59,669 nucleotides of DNA from Bacteroidales bacterium UBA1197 (GTDB lineage: Bacteria > Bacteroidota > Bacteroidia > Bacteroidales > UBA932): contig DBYB01000026.1 in assembly GCA_002309995.1 (NCBI GenBank), positions 1 through 59,669 of the forward strand, read 5' to 3'. A program made the translations under genes and the position numbers. The notes under the pieces are model-generated. The model searched no databases, was not told the origin of the DNA, and saw only the letters and a list, made by a program, of their open reading frames with translations. Shown piece after piece: positions 26,454 to 34,477 of the stretch. How positions within the stretch are numbered: position 1 is the first letter of the stretch; each line of letters begins with the position of its first letter.

Positions 26454-28128
26454 CTTTGGCGGTCTAAATTGACGATTTTTCGTTAGTCTCTATATATCAA
26501 TCAGTTACATAGAGCGGTGAAAATTTTTGGGTGAATCGCTCCACCTTTTCGTACCTTTGTAGGTATGTTTGTACGCAAAAGGAGGAACCGCTCAGGCAGC
26601 ACCAGCGTGGTGGTGATTGACAAGAGTTCGGGCAAGCCGAAGGAACTTGTCTGCATTGGCATATCCTCTGATGAGCAGGAGATAGAGGCGTTGGTCAGCA
26701 AAGGTAATGACTGGATCCTGCACTACGGAGGTCAAACGGTCCTGGACTTCGATGGCGTGGGCAAGGCATCCGCCCAGGTGGATGAGATGCTTGACAATAT
26801 CGAATCCGCGATGATAAACGGTACCCAGCTCATTCTGAACAAGGTCTATGATGCCATTGGCTTTGATGCCATATCAGATGACGTACTACGCAATCTGGTG
26901 ATTGCCCGTATCTGTCAGCCCGGCAGCAAAATGGCCACTTCAGCATATCTGAAGGCATATTTCAAGGAGGATCTCAACCATTGGCGGATATACCGCTACA
27001 TGGATAAGCTGTACAACACTCAGCAAGAAGCCGTCCAGAAGATCAGCGTTACACATACCATGAAAGTCCTTGGTGGGCAGGTAGGATTGATGTTTTACGA
27101 TGTGACCTCACTTTACTTTGAGACCCCAGCCCGTGATGACTTGCGTCAGCCAGGATTTTCGAAGGATGGCAAGACAAGCGAGTCGCAGATCATCCTGGGG
27201 CTGCTTGTGAGCGCAGGCGGATACCCGCTTTCCTATGCCGTATTCAACGGAAGCCAGTATGAAGGCCGAACGATGATACCCATAGTTGACGACTTCAAGC
27301 AGAGGTTCAATCTGGATGACTTCGTGGTCGTTGCCGACTCCGGCCTTATGTCCAAGACGAATGTCAAGTTGCTTAACGATGCCGGTTACAAGTACATCAT
27401 TGGTGCCCGCATCCGTAACGAAAGCGAGGCGGTCAGGGACTGGATATTATCCTTGGACAAGGTTGACGGTCAACTGTACGAACGGCCTTATAACAAACGT
27501 GAACGGCTCATCGTGGGCTACTCTGCCAAGCGAGCCGCCAAGGAGGCCCACAACCGGGAACAGGGCGTAGAAGGCTTGCGCAAGCGCTATGCAACCGGTT
27601 CTCTGACAAAGGATAAGCTCAACAAACACGGCTATAACAAGTTCCTGGAAATCAGCAAGGATGTACAAGTCGTCATCAATCAGGACAAGATTGAACAGGA
27701 TGCCCGTTGGGACGGATTGAAAGGCTACAGGACCAATACCGACCTGCCGGTACAGACAATCCTTGAACAGTATCACGGGCTTTGGGTAGTGGAACGTGCC
27801 TTCAGGATATCAAAGGGCAATCTTGAGATGCGCCCTATCTTCCACTTCACGGAGAAACGTATCGAGGCTCACATCTGCATCTGCTTTGTTGCTTATAAGG
27901 TCTACAAGGAACTTGAAAGGGTTATCAAGAAAGCAGGGCTCGACCTCAGCGTGAATAAGGTGCTGGATATAGCTAAGACACTTATCACCTTGCAGGTGAA
28001 GATACCAGGAACTGACCATGTCCGTACCAGGACGCTGTTCCTAACCCCCGAGCACCGGTCCCTGCTGCCGCTTTTTGGCAGCCTGGGCATCGAAACTCAA
28101 ATTGGGTGAATCTTCGCCAAAGTCAGGA
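26448..28128 (+). mobile_element. IS1634-family insertion sequence (about 1.68 kb)
   Basis: The element is bounded by perfect 14-bp inverted repeats TCCTGACTTTGGCG (left 26448-26461, right 28115-28128) and carries one transposase gene. It is inserted in the sense orientation within the Mfa2/FimB-like gene. It is flanked by perfect direct repeats of about 202 bp rather than the few base pairs usual for insertion sequences. The founding member, IS1634 of Mycoplasma mycoides, is known for long target duplications of variable length, which fits. The perfect repeats imply a recent insertion. Confidence 0.92.
26565..28109 (+). CDS. IS1634-family DDE transposase
   Basis: 514 aa. Catalytic residues read as Asp179 in MFYDVTSLYFE, Asp258 in VVADSGLMSK and Glu410 in YHGLWVVERAFRISKG, the last being the Y-x4-W-x2-E-R-x-F-R-x2-K variant of the IS4-superfamily signature, followed by MRPIFHFTEKRIEAHI. 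The length suits an active enzyme and no frame damage is seen. A TACCTTTG box (26552-26559), with TTTG at 26526-26529, lies directly before the ATG at 26565. The stop codon (TGA, 28107-28109) overlaps a GTG (28106) that opens the frame of the 3' anchor fragment, so that fragment could be translated by coupling. Confidence 0.93.
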   Translation: MFVRKRRNRSGSTSVVVIDKSSGKPKELVCIGISSDEQEIEALVSKGNDWILHYGGQTVLDFDGVGKASAQVDEMLDNIESAMINGTQLILNKVYDAIGFDAISDDVLRNLVIARICQPGSKMATSAYLKAYFKEDLNHWRIYRYMDKLYNTQQEAVQKISVTHTMKVLGGQVGLMFYDVTSLYFETPARDDLRQPGFSKDGKTSESQIILGLLVSAGGYPLSYAVFNGSQYEGRTMIPIVDDFKQRFNLDDFVVVADSGLMSKTNVKLLNDAGYKYIIGARIRNESEAVRDWILSLDKVDGQLYERPYNKRERLIVGYSAKRAAKEAHNREQGVEGLRKRYATGSLTKDKLNKHGYNKFLEISKDVQVVINQDKIEQDARWDGLKGYRTNTDLPVQTILEQYHGLWVVERAFRISKGNLEMRPIFHFTEKRIEAHICICFVAYKVYKELERVIKKAGLDLSVNKVLDIAKTLITLQVKIPGTDHVRTRTLFLTPEHRSLLPLFGSLGIETQIG

Positions 28129-28330
28129 CGACGTGGACCTTTCTTTCTACGACGTAAAGGGAGATTCCACCCGTCTGCACCACGAGAGTCACATAATGAA
28201 CGCCAGCCAGTCGAGTTATACCCTTCACATACCCGTGCGTAATTATATGCACCTCGCTATTGCCAACATAAACGACAATAGCCAGGTGTCCGTGGAGTCC
28301 TATGAGACCTGCCATAATGCGCGCCTTTTT
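28129..28330 (+). repeat. Right copy of the ~202-bp direct repeat flanking the IS
   Basis: Identical to 26246-26447. Homologous recombination between the two copies would remove the IS and restore the anchor gene exactly. Confidence 0.95.
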
Positions 28331-28933
28331 TTACACGCGCGCGATACGGTGGAATCTCTTAACACCGGATTATTCACCGCCCGCCTGCCTATCGATATGC
28401 AGGAGGGCGTGGACCAGAAGTTCAACGTGAGCCTGTTTATGGCCGGTTGCGCCAACGCGCTGGTGCTCGATACGCTGGGCAGCAAGATAAAGGACCTCAA
28501 GGTGTACGCCACCGGATTCGCAGACAGTTTCAGCATAGCCGACAGCACCTGGCATTACGACCACTCGTACGTGGTCCGCACGCAGAAGGTGCAGCTTGAT
28601 CCGGAAGAAAACAGCGGCCTGATGTGCTTCGCCGCAGTAACCTTCCCGTCGAAAGACATACCAGAGACCAAAACCGTCATAGAGACCACCGATCCTTTCG
28701 TATCCGAGGATGCGGAAGATGCTCTGTGGCAGCTGCATATTTACGCCACGCTTCCCAACGGCAGCGTTACGAAGACGGTATTCGGCATAAAGCAGCCGCT
28801 ACGCCCGGGGCAGGTGAAGGTCATCAGGGCAACGGTTTACGACGACGGCAGTTCGCACACCCACGTGCCTTACGTTGGCGCCAGCGTAACGCTGGACTGG
28901 AACACCGGCAACTCCCACGAGATTGAAATGTAA
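28129..28933 (+). pseudogene. 3' part of Mfa2/FimB-family fimbrial anchor gene
   Basis: The frame is open from inside the IS end (GTG at 28106) to TAA at 28931-28933 and encodes the last ~268 residues of the anchor protein (beta-rich, with VNVSLFMAGCAN-like and FGIKQPLRPGQVKVI segments). The signal peptide and lipobox are missing, so any product would stay in the cytoplasm. Overlap of its GTG with the transposase stop (GTGA) could permit translation. The rest of the fimbrial operon follows 49 nt downstream. Confidence 0.8.
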
Positions 28934-28982
28934 AAACAATATTTACCAACAACACCAACAACAAACAACAAATCAAAACGTT
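28934..28982 (+). promoter_or_regulatory. G-free A/C-rich leader of the major fimbrillin gene
   Basis: From 28934 to 28979 there is not a single G; the run is mostly CAA/ACA. Such an unstructured, A-rich stretch before the ATG at 28983 lacks a Shine-Dalgarno sequence but suits Bacteroidota ribosomes, which favour A-rich leaders. It probably lifts translation of the major subunit above that of its neighbours. Confidence 0.5.
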
Positions 28983-31124
28983 ATGAAAAAAATTCTATTT
29001 TGGGTAATCGCCGGCGCGGCAGCGCTTGCTACCCTCAGCTGCCAGAAAGAAGGAGCCGACTCCTTCAATGGCAGTGACGTAAAGGAAGTTACTACCAACT
29101 TCGTGCTGAACGTTGCCTCTGCCCAGGGCACCAAGCAGGATGCTACTACCGTTCAGCAGAACAGCAACTTCCGTGGTATCCAGGACGCTTACCTCTACAC
29201 CCACGTTACCGGTATGGACGGCATCCCTTACGTTGCCAGCGCCGCTGCTCCTGCAGCAGGCAGGGTGAAGGAATTCAACCTCGGAACCCTTTATGCTGCG
29301 GGTGGCATCAACAATTCAGGAGACGCAAACGAGAAGAGCTCTTCCAAGCGCGTTGTGCAGCTCTCTCTGCCTCTTTCTTCCGACGCAGTGCTCTTCTATG
29401 GTAAGGCCATCAATGCAAGCCCGGGCTCTGCTACCGGCAAGACCTTGGCCAATTATTCCTCCACTCCTGCAGATGTGGAATTCTCTGTTTGCAGGAGAAT
29501 CGGTACGGACGATGACCTCAAGGATTACAATGCAACTGCCCGCCTGATGATTTATCTCATCAACGATATCCTTAGTGCTTCCGTTGGCTATGACGCAGAC
29601 GGCGATTATGGGTACGCACCTCTTCCGGCTCTCACCTGGAAAGACCTTGGCGCACAGTACGAGTACAATAACGGCCTTTACGGCAACCGTTTCGGAATGT
29701 CCGGAGAAAAGGTAGCCCTCGACCCTCTCGAGGAAATTCTCGGCAACGCATATTCCACTCTGACCTACATCAAGGACGGTGAATACCGTGCCGGTTCTTC
29801 CAACGCTATCAAATGGATGCTCCAGGATATGGCAAAGGTAGTGAGGAACGTAGAGTCTGCAACCCCGAATACCCTAAAGGAAGCAAATGCAAAGAGACTT
29901 GCTATTGCTATTGACGATCTCGCCGAGGATTATTTCCTGGATGGCTTCGTTTATAAATCTGTTCCGACTATCCGTGGCATTATTGACGAGGCTGTATGGT
30001 CTGACGCCAACACCGGTTTTGTCGGAGCACGCGACCTTAACGATTACCCTTACGGAGATTTCGGTATCCCTGAAGGTGCCGCTCAGCTTGCTTTCAACGC
30101 CAACACAGGTAAATTCTCTTATCTGAACCCCAACAAGCCTCTCGTGAACCAGGCCAACGGTACTTTCGACCCCAGGAAGTACGTTTATCCTTCCGAGCTC
30201 TTCTACTATGTGAACAGCCCTATCCGCACTACCGGCAACAACTCCCTTACCGTCGAGAATTATCCCAACGGCTGGGCCAAGTGGATGGACGGAACTCTGT
30301 GGGACGGTTGGACCACTCCCGGCAAGGTGCTTGCTGAGACCCGTGGCGTTGCAGTTCGCGACAATATCCGTTACGGTACCGCCCTGCTCAAGACTTCGGT
30401 TACCTTTGGCGCAACCACACTTTACGATAACAGGGAAGCTATGACCAACGGAGCAGAAGGCCCCAAGGCTATCACTGCTTCTGAATCCGGCATCCAGCTC
30501 AAGGGTATCCTTGTTGGTGGCGTATGCGCAAGGTACGGCTGGCAATACATTAGGAAGTACGAAACCAGCACCAATCCTGGCGCAGCTCAAGGATATGATT
30601 TCTCCAAGTTCGACGGAGTTATCTACGACGACCAGATTGTGTATGCCTCCATCCCTACCACGACCGGCAGCGAGACCTACACCCTTGTGTACGACAACTA
30701 CGACTCCTCCCTCGGTGCAGCAGCTCAGAGCAGCGTGTTCGTAGCACTTGAGTTCGCCAATACCGGCGGCGACTTCTGGGGCAAGGACAACCTTATCCGC
30801 AGTGGTGCAACCTTCTATCTGGTTGCTGAACTCGTGAACGATGAGACTCACCAGAACAGCATCTCCTGGCCTTCCGACCATCAGATTCCTCCCGTGTACC
30901 TTGAGGGCGACACCATTCCTACCGGCAAGGCTCTTGGCCAGTCCAAGCAGATTCCCCGCGTGTTCATCCAGGACTTCATGACCACCGCTACCTTCAGCAT
31001 TGGCCCCGAGTCCCTGAAGAAGGCTTACTTCTCTATGCCTGACCTCCGCTCCACCCAGATGTCTCTCGGTCTTTCCGTGAACCTCAAGTGGGAGCCTGGT
31101 TACACCTACAGCGTAACTCTCTAA
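28983..31124 (+). CDS. Mfa1-family major fimbrillin-like lipoprotein
   Basis: 713 aa from the ATG at 28983. The signal peptide ends LATLSC and is followed by QKEG. The start VTTNFVLNVASAQGTKQD, then NSNFRGIQDAYL, is typical of Mfa1-type fimbrillins, which are lipoproteins matured by an arginine- or lysine-type protease before donor-strand polymerisation. The C-terminal strands end with SLGLSVNLKWEPGYTYSVTL. Codon choice looks strongly biased, as expected for an abundant protein. The longer frame back to 28923 overlaps the anchor gene and lacks a signal peptide at its start, so it was not chosen. It is preceded by the G-free leader and followed after 3 nt by a paralogue. Confidence 0.75.
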   Translation: MKKILFWVIAGAAALATLSCQKEGADSFNGSDVKEVTTNFVLNVASAQGTKQDATTVQQNSNFRGIQDAYLYTHVTGMDGIPYVASAAAPAAGRVKEFNLGTLYAAGGINNSGDANEKSSSKRVVQLSLPLSSDAVLFYGKAINASPGSATGKTLANYSSTPADVEFSVCRRIGTDDDLKDYNATARLMIYLINDILSASVGYDADGDYGYAPLPALTWKDLGAQYEYNNGLYGNRFGMSGEKVALDPLEEILGNAYSTLTYIKDGEYRAGSSNAIKWMLQDMAKVVRNVESATPNTLKEANAKRLAIAIDDLAEDYFLDGFVYKSVPTIRGIIDEAVWSDANTGFVGARDLNDYPYGDFGIPEGAAQLAFNANTGKFSYLNPNKPLVNQANGTFDPRKYVYPSELFYYVNSPIRTTGNNSLTVENYPNGWAKWMDGTLWDGWTTPGKVLAETRGVAVRDNIRYGTALLKTSVTFGATTLYDNREAMTNGAEGPKAITASESGIQLKGILVGGVCARYGWQYIRKYETSTNPGAAQGYDFSKFDGVIYDDQIVYASIPTTTGSETYTLVYDNYDSSLGAAAQSSVFVALEFANTGGDFWGKDNLIRSGATFYLVAELVNDETHQNSISWPSDHQIPPVYLEGDTIPTGKALGQSKQIPRVFIQDFMTTATFSIGPESLKKAYFSMPDLRSTQMSLGLSVNLKWEPGYTYSVTL

Positions 31125-31127
31125 TTC

Positions 31128-32993
31128 GTGAGAATCCGTAATCTCATATGGATTTTGCTTGCTGCGCTTGCAGCGGGTGCCTGCGAAGCCAATGATGGCT
31201 ACAAGGTGCCCGCTCAGGCGGAGCTGGTGAACGTGGACCTTTCGCTCGGAGTGGGCGGGGGCGCCCGCACCAAAGGCGATCCTGCAGTGGTTACGGAAAT
31301 GAATTCATCTTTCAGGGGCATAACCGAGACAATCATACTGCCGTTCGAAGAAAGGCGGCAGGTGCTTGCCGGCGATTACTGCCTCGACAATCCGTGCCTT
31401 CCGGGAGGGATTCTTTCGACGGGGCTGGTGGAGAACAACAATTCCCACCTGTTTACCGGCACAACGGTATCCCTCCCGAAACACACGGCTTCCGTGCTGG
31501 CCTACGGCCGCACGCCAATTGTCGATTATCTTTATAACGAACTGCTTACCAAGCAGGTATATGGCGCCCAGGCGGAGGAGAACCTCAGCGATATGGGTAC
31601 GGTGCGCGACCCTGCCGCCATCAGTTTTTCGCCTGTGCCCATTTATGACGGCGGAATCCCTTCCGAGGGCACCCAGATTGCAGATATCCTCGGAGACGTG
31701 GTGGCTGCCGCATCTGCCACCACCGACTTCTGGTATTACGAGAACGGCGTGTGGAAGAGCGGTCAGGTGGCAGTGTCCTGGGACTCTGAGACCGACAACG
31801 TGAACCTCCGCGAGTGGTACGACTGGATTACCAACGACGGTCGCATTATGGCCGGCAGCGGACGCAACGTTGAGTCGATGCTCACCCGCCTCTACAGGCT
31901 CTTCAAGAGTTACACCAGTTCCAACTGGGACTCTTACACCTTCGCCGCCACGACTGGCACTATGACGGTCGTGAAGACCGAAGGAGGCGACGACACCCTC
32001 ACCTGGGCCGACATCTACAACAACCTCAGGGATGAGATACTCTATCGTTTCGAGCACAATCCCGACCTTGTCGTAAATGTTTCAGGCACAACCTATACCG
32101 TTCGTTTTGCCGACCACCGCCTGACGAATTACCCCGGCTCCTACGGCCTTCCCGACGGGGCTGCGGTCATTCGATGGAACGGTACCGGTTTCCAGCCGGT
32201 AGATGAGAGTATAGACGGAGCAGCCCCCGTGAGCCGCTTCTGCTTCCCTCCCAAACTGTGGTACTTCGCTAACACCACCATCAGGACCTCCTGCGACGAC
32301 CTGTCGGACTTATATACTTCCGCCAGTGCCGGATGGGACGACATTCTCAGCGAGTACCGCGACGGAATTGCCATTACCAGCGAAACAAGGGCCGTGGCGC
32401 TTGAAGAGCAGCTGCAATACTCCTGTGGGATGCTGGTATGTACGGTACGCGCTACCAGCGCTATCCTGGACGACGGCGACGGCGACCCGACCACGACCGT
32501 GAAGGCCACCGGCACCAATTTCCCCATCACCGGAGTAATCCTGGGCGGCCAGAAGAAGCTTGGCTTCGATTTCACCCCCAAGGATGGTGAAGACCAGTAC
32601 TTTATGTACGACAACAGGATAAGCGGCGTGTACCTCACAGACGAGACTTCCGCTCCCCTGAAGTCGCTGGTGTCGCAGACCGCAGACGGCGAGAATGTCT
32701 ATTTCTGCCTGGAACTGCGCAACGACAGCGGCGTGATATTCGCCGGTGCCGAAGGCGACATTATGCCGGGCAGCACTTTCTATCTCGTTGGCAGTATGGA
32801 TATGCCGCCGGTAGAGTCCGGGTTCAGCAGCGTTTTCGTGCGCGACCATACTTCCGCCGTCAATTGCGTCGTGCCTTCGCTGGCACAGGCGCTCAATTCA
32901 ATCCCCGACCTTGAAAACCCCCGCCTGACGCTCGGCGTGCAGGCAAATATGAACTGGGTGCAATCCACCCCTATCTACATAATCCTCTATTGA
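31128..32993 (+). CDS. Mfa1-like paralogous fimbrial subunit lipoprotein
   Basis: 621 aa with a GTG start at 31128, 3 nt after the preceding stop. Lipobox AAGAC. NSSFRGITETI parallels NSNFRGIQDA in the major fimbrillin, and both proteins end with a similar module (VFVRDHTSAV, PDLENPRLTLGVQANMNW). It is therefore a diverged copy, probably an accessory or minor subunit incorporated into the same fibre. Its codon use is ordinary and it lacks the A-rich leader, which fits lower expression. Confidence 0.7.
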   Translation: MRIRNLIWILLAALAAGACEANDGYKVPAQAELVNVDLSLGVGGGARTKGDPAVVTEMNSSFRGITETIILPFEERRQVLAGDYCLDNPCLPGGILSTGLVENNNSHLFTGTTVSLPKHTASVLAYGRTPIVDYLYNELLTKQVYGAQAEENLSDMGTVRDPAAISFSPVPIYDGGIPSEGTQIADILGDVVAAASATTDFWYYENGVWKSGQVAVSWDSETDNVNLREWYDWITNDGRIMAGSGRNVESMLTRLYRLFKSYTSSNWDSYTFAATTGTMTVVKTEGGDDTLTWADIYNNLRDEILYRFEHNPDLVVNVSGTTYTVRFADHRLTNYPGSYGLPDGAAVIRWNGTGFQPVDESIDGAAPVSRFCFPPKLWYFANTTIRTSCDDLSDLYTSASAGWDDILSEYRDGIAITSETRAVALEEQLQYSCGMLVCTVRATSAILDDGDGDPTTTVKATGTNFPITGVILGGQKKLGFDFTPKDGEDQYFMYDNRISGVYLTDETSAPLKSLVSQTADGENVYFCLELRNDSGVIFAGAEGDIMPGSTFYLVGSMDMPPVESGFSSVFVRDHTSAVNCVVPSLAQALNSIPDLENPRLTLGVQANMNWVQSTPIYIILY

Positions 32994-34477
32994 TGAAGGC
33001 ACTTAAAGTAATATTGTTGTTGGCTGCAGCCGCCGCGTCGGTGGCCTGCGGAACGAAGGTGCTGCCATCAGATGAGCCGCAGATGGGAATCGTGGTGGAG
33101 ATGCCCGGTCCGGTGGTTTCCAAGGCAGACATCGGGGAGATTCCCCCGGCAAGCGAGGCCGAATACAAACTCCACTCCCTGAAGATCTGGGCGTTCACGA
33201 GCGAAGACAAGAAGCTCGTGGCGTACCTCGACCTGGACGAGAGCGAGTTCCCCGCTCCGGGGCGTACCCGCAATTATTCCGTTCCTGTGACGCGAGCCTT
33301 CGCTACCGCCAGCCCCAGACCGTCAGTGGACGTGTTCGCGCTGGCCAACGAGGCTTCCGTGGGCATCTCCGGCCTGGGTCGCGAGACCACGTGGACGGAA
33401 CTCCACGAGGCCAGTTTCGGCGGCAGCTGGTTTGGCACCGACCCTCTCGTCCGCATTCCCGACAGCAGCCTTGGCCTGCCGATGAGCGCTATGGGCCTCA
33501 ATATGGAGGTCAAGGGCGACGAGCCTGTGCTCACGCTGGATCCCGTGCAGCTCCGCCGTATGGTGTCCAAGATGCGTTTCATCTTCTGCCGTATGGAAAA
33601 TGCGAACGACCACGATGTGGTTTCCGTGAACAGCATCACCATCAACGGCAATATGATTCCAGTTACGGAGCACGTTTTCGCACTTCCCAATACGAAGTAC
33701 GACATTGTAAGGAACGACGGTTACGTGTTCGAGCCGTTTACCATTCCCGGACCCACCGGCACGCTGGCCAGGAATAGCACCCCCGAGAAGCTCACCTGGG
33801 CAGGCCAGAACGCCCTGAACTACGACAATCTCATCAACAGCGCAGTTGAGGCTGGCATCGTGAGCGACGCCGGCTCGGTATATCTGCGCGAGAGCGACAA
33901 GGACATCCGCGGGCGCATCTCCTACACCATCAACGGAAAGGAGTTGGAGAGGAACTTCTATATGACGGCGCCGGGCGACTTCGGCCGCAACCACAGCTGG
34001 ATAGTCTATGGATACTTCCTCAGCGGCCGTAACATCCAGTTATCCGTCAACGCTTTGCCGTGGGACTATAATTCCCATTCAGTTTCCTTCAAGGACGGCC
34101 TCCAGTGCACCAGCCAGTTTACCGTTGACGATACCACAGTGGAGCAGGTTGAGTCGTCCAAGGACCACTTCGACAACTACCTTCGCAACGGAGTCACCGC
34201 CAAGGGCTTCCTTAGCATCACCACTCCCGAGGGAGGGCAGTTGTACATAGAGCCGGTAGGGGAGGCCTGGGCCTTCGAGGTCAAACCCGACGTGTGGGAC
34301 ATCAATCCCGCGTATCAGGCCGGCCGCGTGGATGTTACCATCCGCCGCAATCCCAATATCGAAGGCGACCTTACCGGAAAATCCATAACCCTGTCGTTCA
34401 AGGTTATGGTCGGAGAACGCGTGATTGACGCCAACTCCGACGTGCTGAACGGAAAAGAATACAGGTTCATATTGTGA
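32993..34477 (+). CDS. Fimbrial accessory lipoprotein
   Basis: 494 aa. The ATG at 32993 shares its A with the preceding stop (TGATG). The signal peptide ends ASVAC (Cys19). The body is beta-rich, with LHSLKIWAFTSEDKKLVAYL near the N-terminus and MVSKMRFIFCRMEN in the middle, which are common features of FimA/Mfa-type accessory subunits. Exact family not recognised. Position between the Mfa1-like genes and the two large tip-type genes suggests a minor subunit or adaptor. Confidence 0.65.
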   Translation: MKALKVILLLAAAAASVACGTKVLPSDEPQMGIVVEMPGPVVSKADIGEIPPASEAEYKLHSLKIWAFTSEDKKLVAYLDLDESEFPAPGRTRNYSVPVTRAFATASPRPSVDVFALANEASVGISGLGRETTWTELHEASFGGSWFGTDPLVRIPDSSLGLPMSAMGLNMEVKGDEPVLTLDPVQLRRMVSKMRFIFCRMENANDHDVVSVNSITINGNMIPVTEHVFALPNTKYDIVRNDGYVFEPFTIPGPTGTLARNSTPEKLTWAGQNALNYDNLINSAVEAGIVSDAGSVYLRESDKDIRGRISYTINGKELERNFYMTAPGDFGRNHSWIVYGYFLSGRNIQLSVNALPWDYNSHSVSFKDGLQCTSQFTVDDTTVEQVESSKDHFDNYLRNGVTAKGFLSITTPEGGQLYIEPVGEAWAFEVKPDVWDINPAYQAGRVDVTIRRNPNIEGDLTGKSITLSFKVMVGERVIDANSDVLNGKEYRFIL

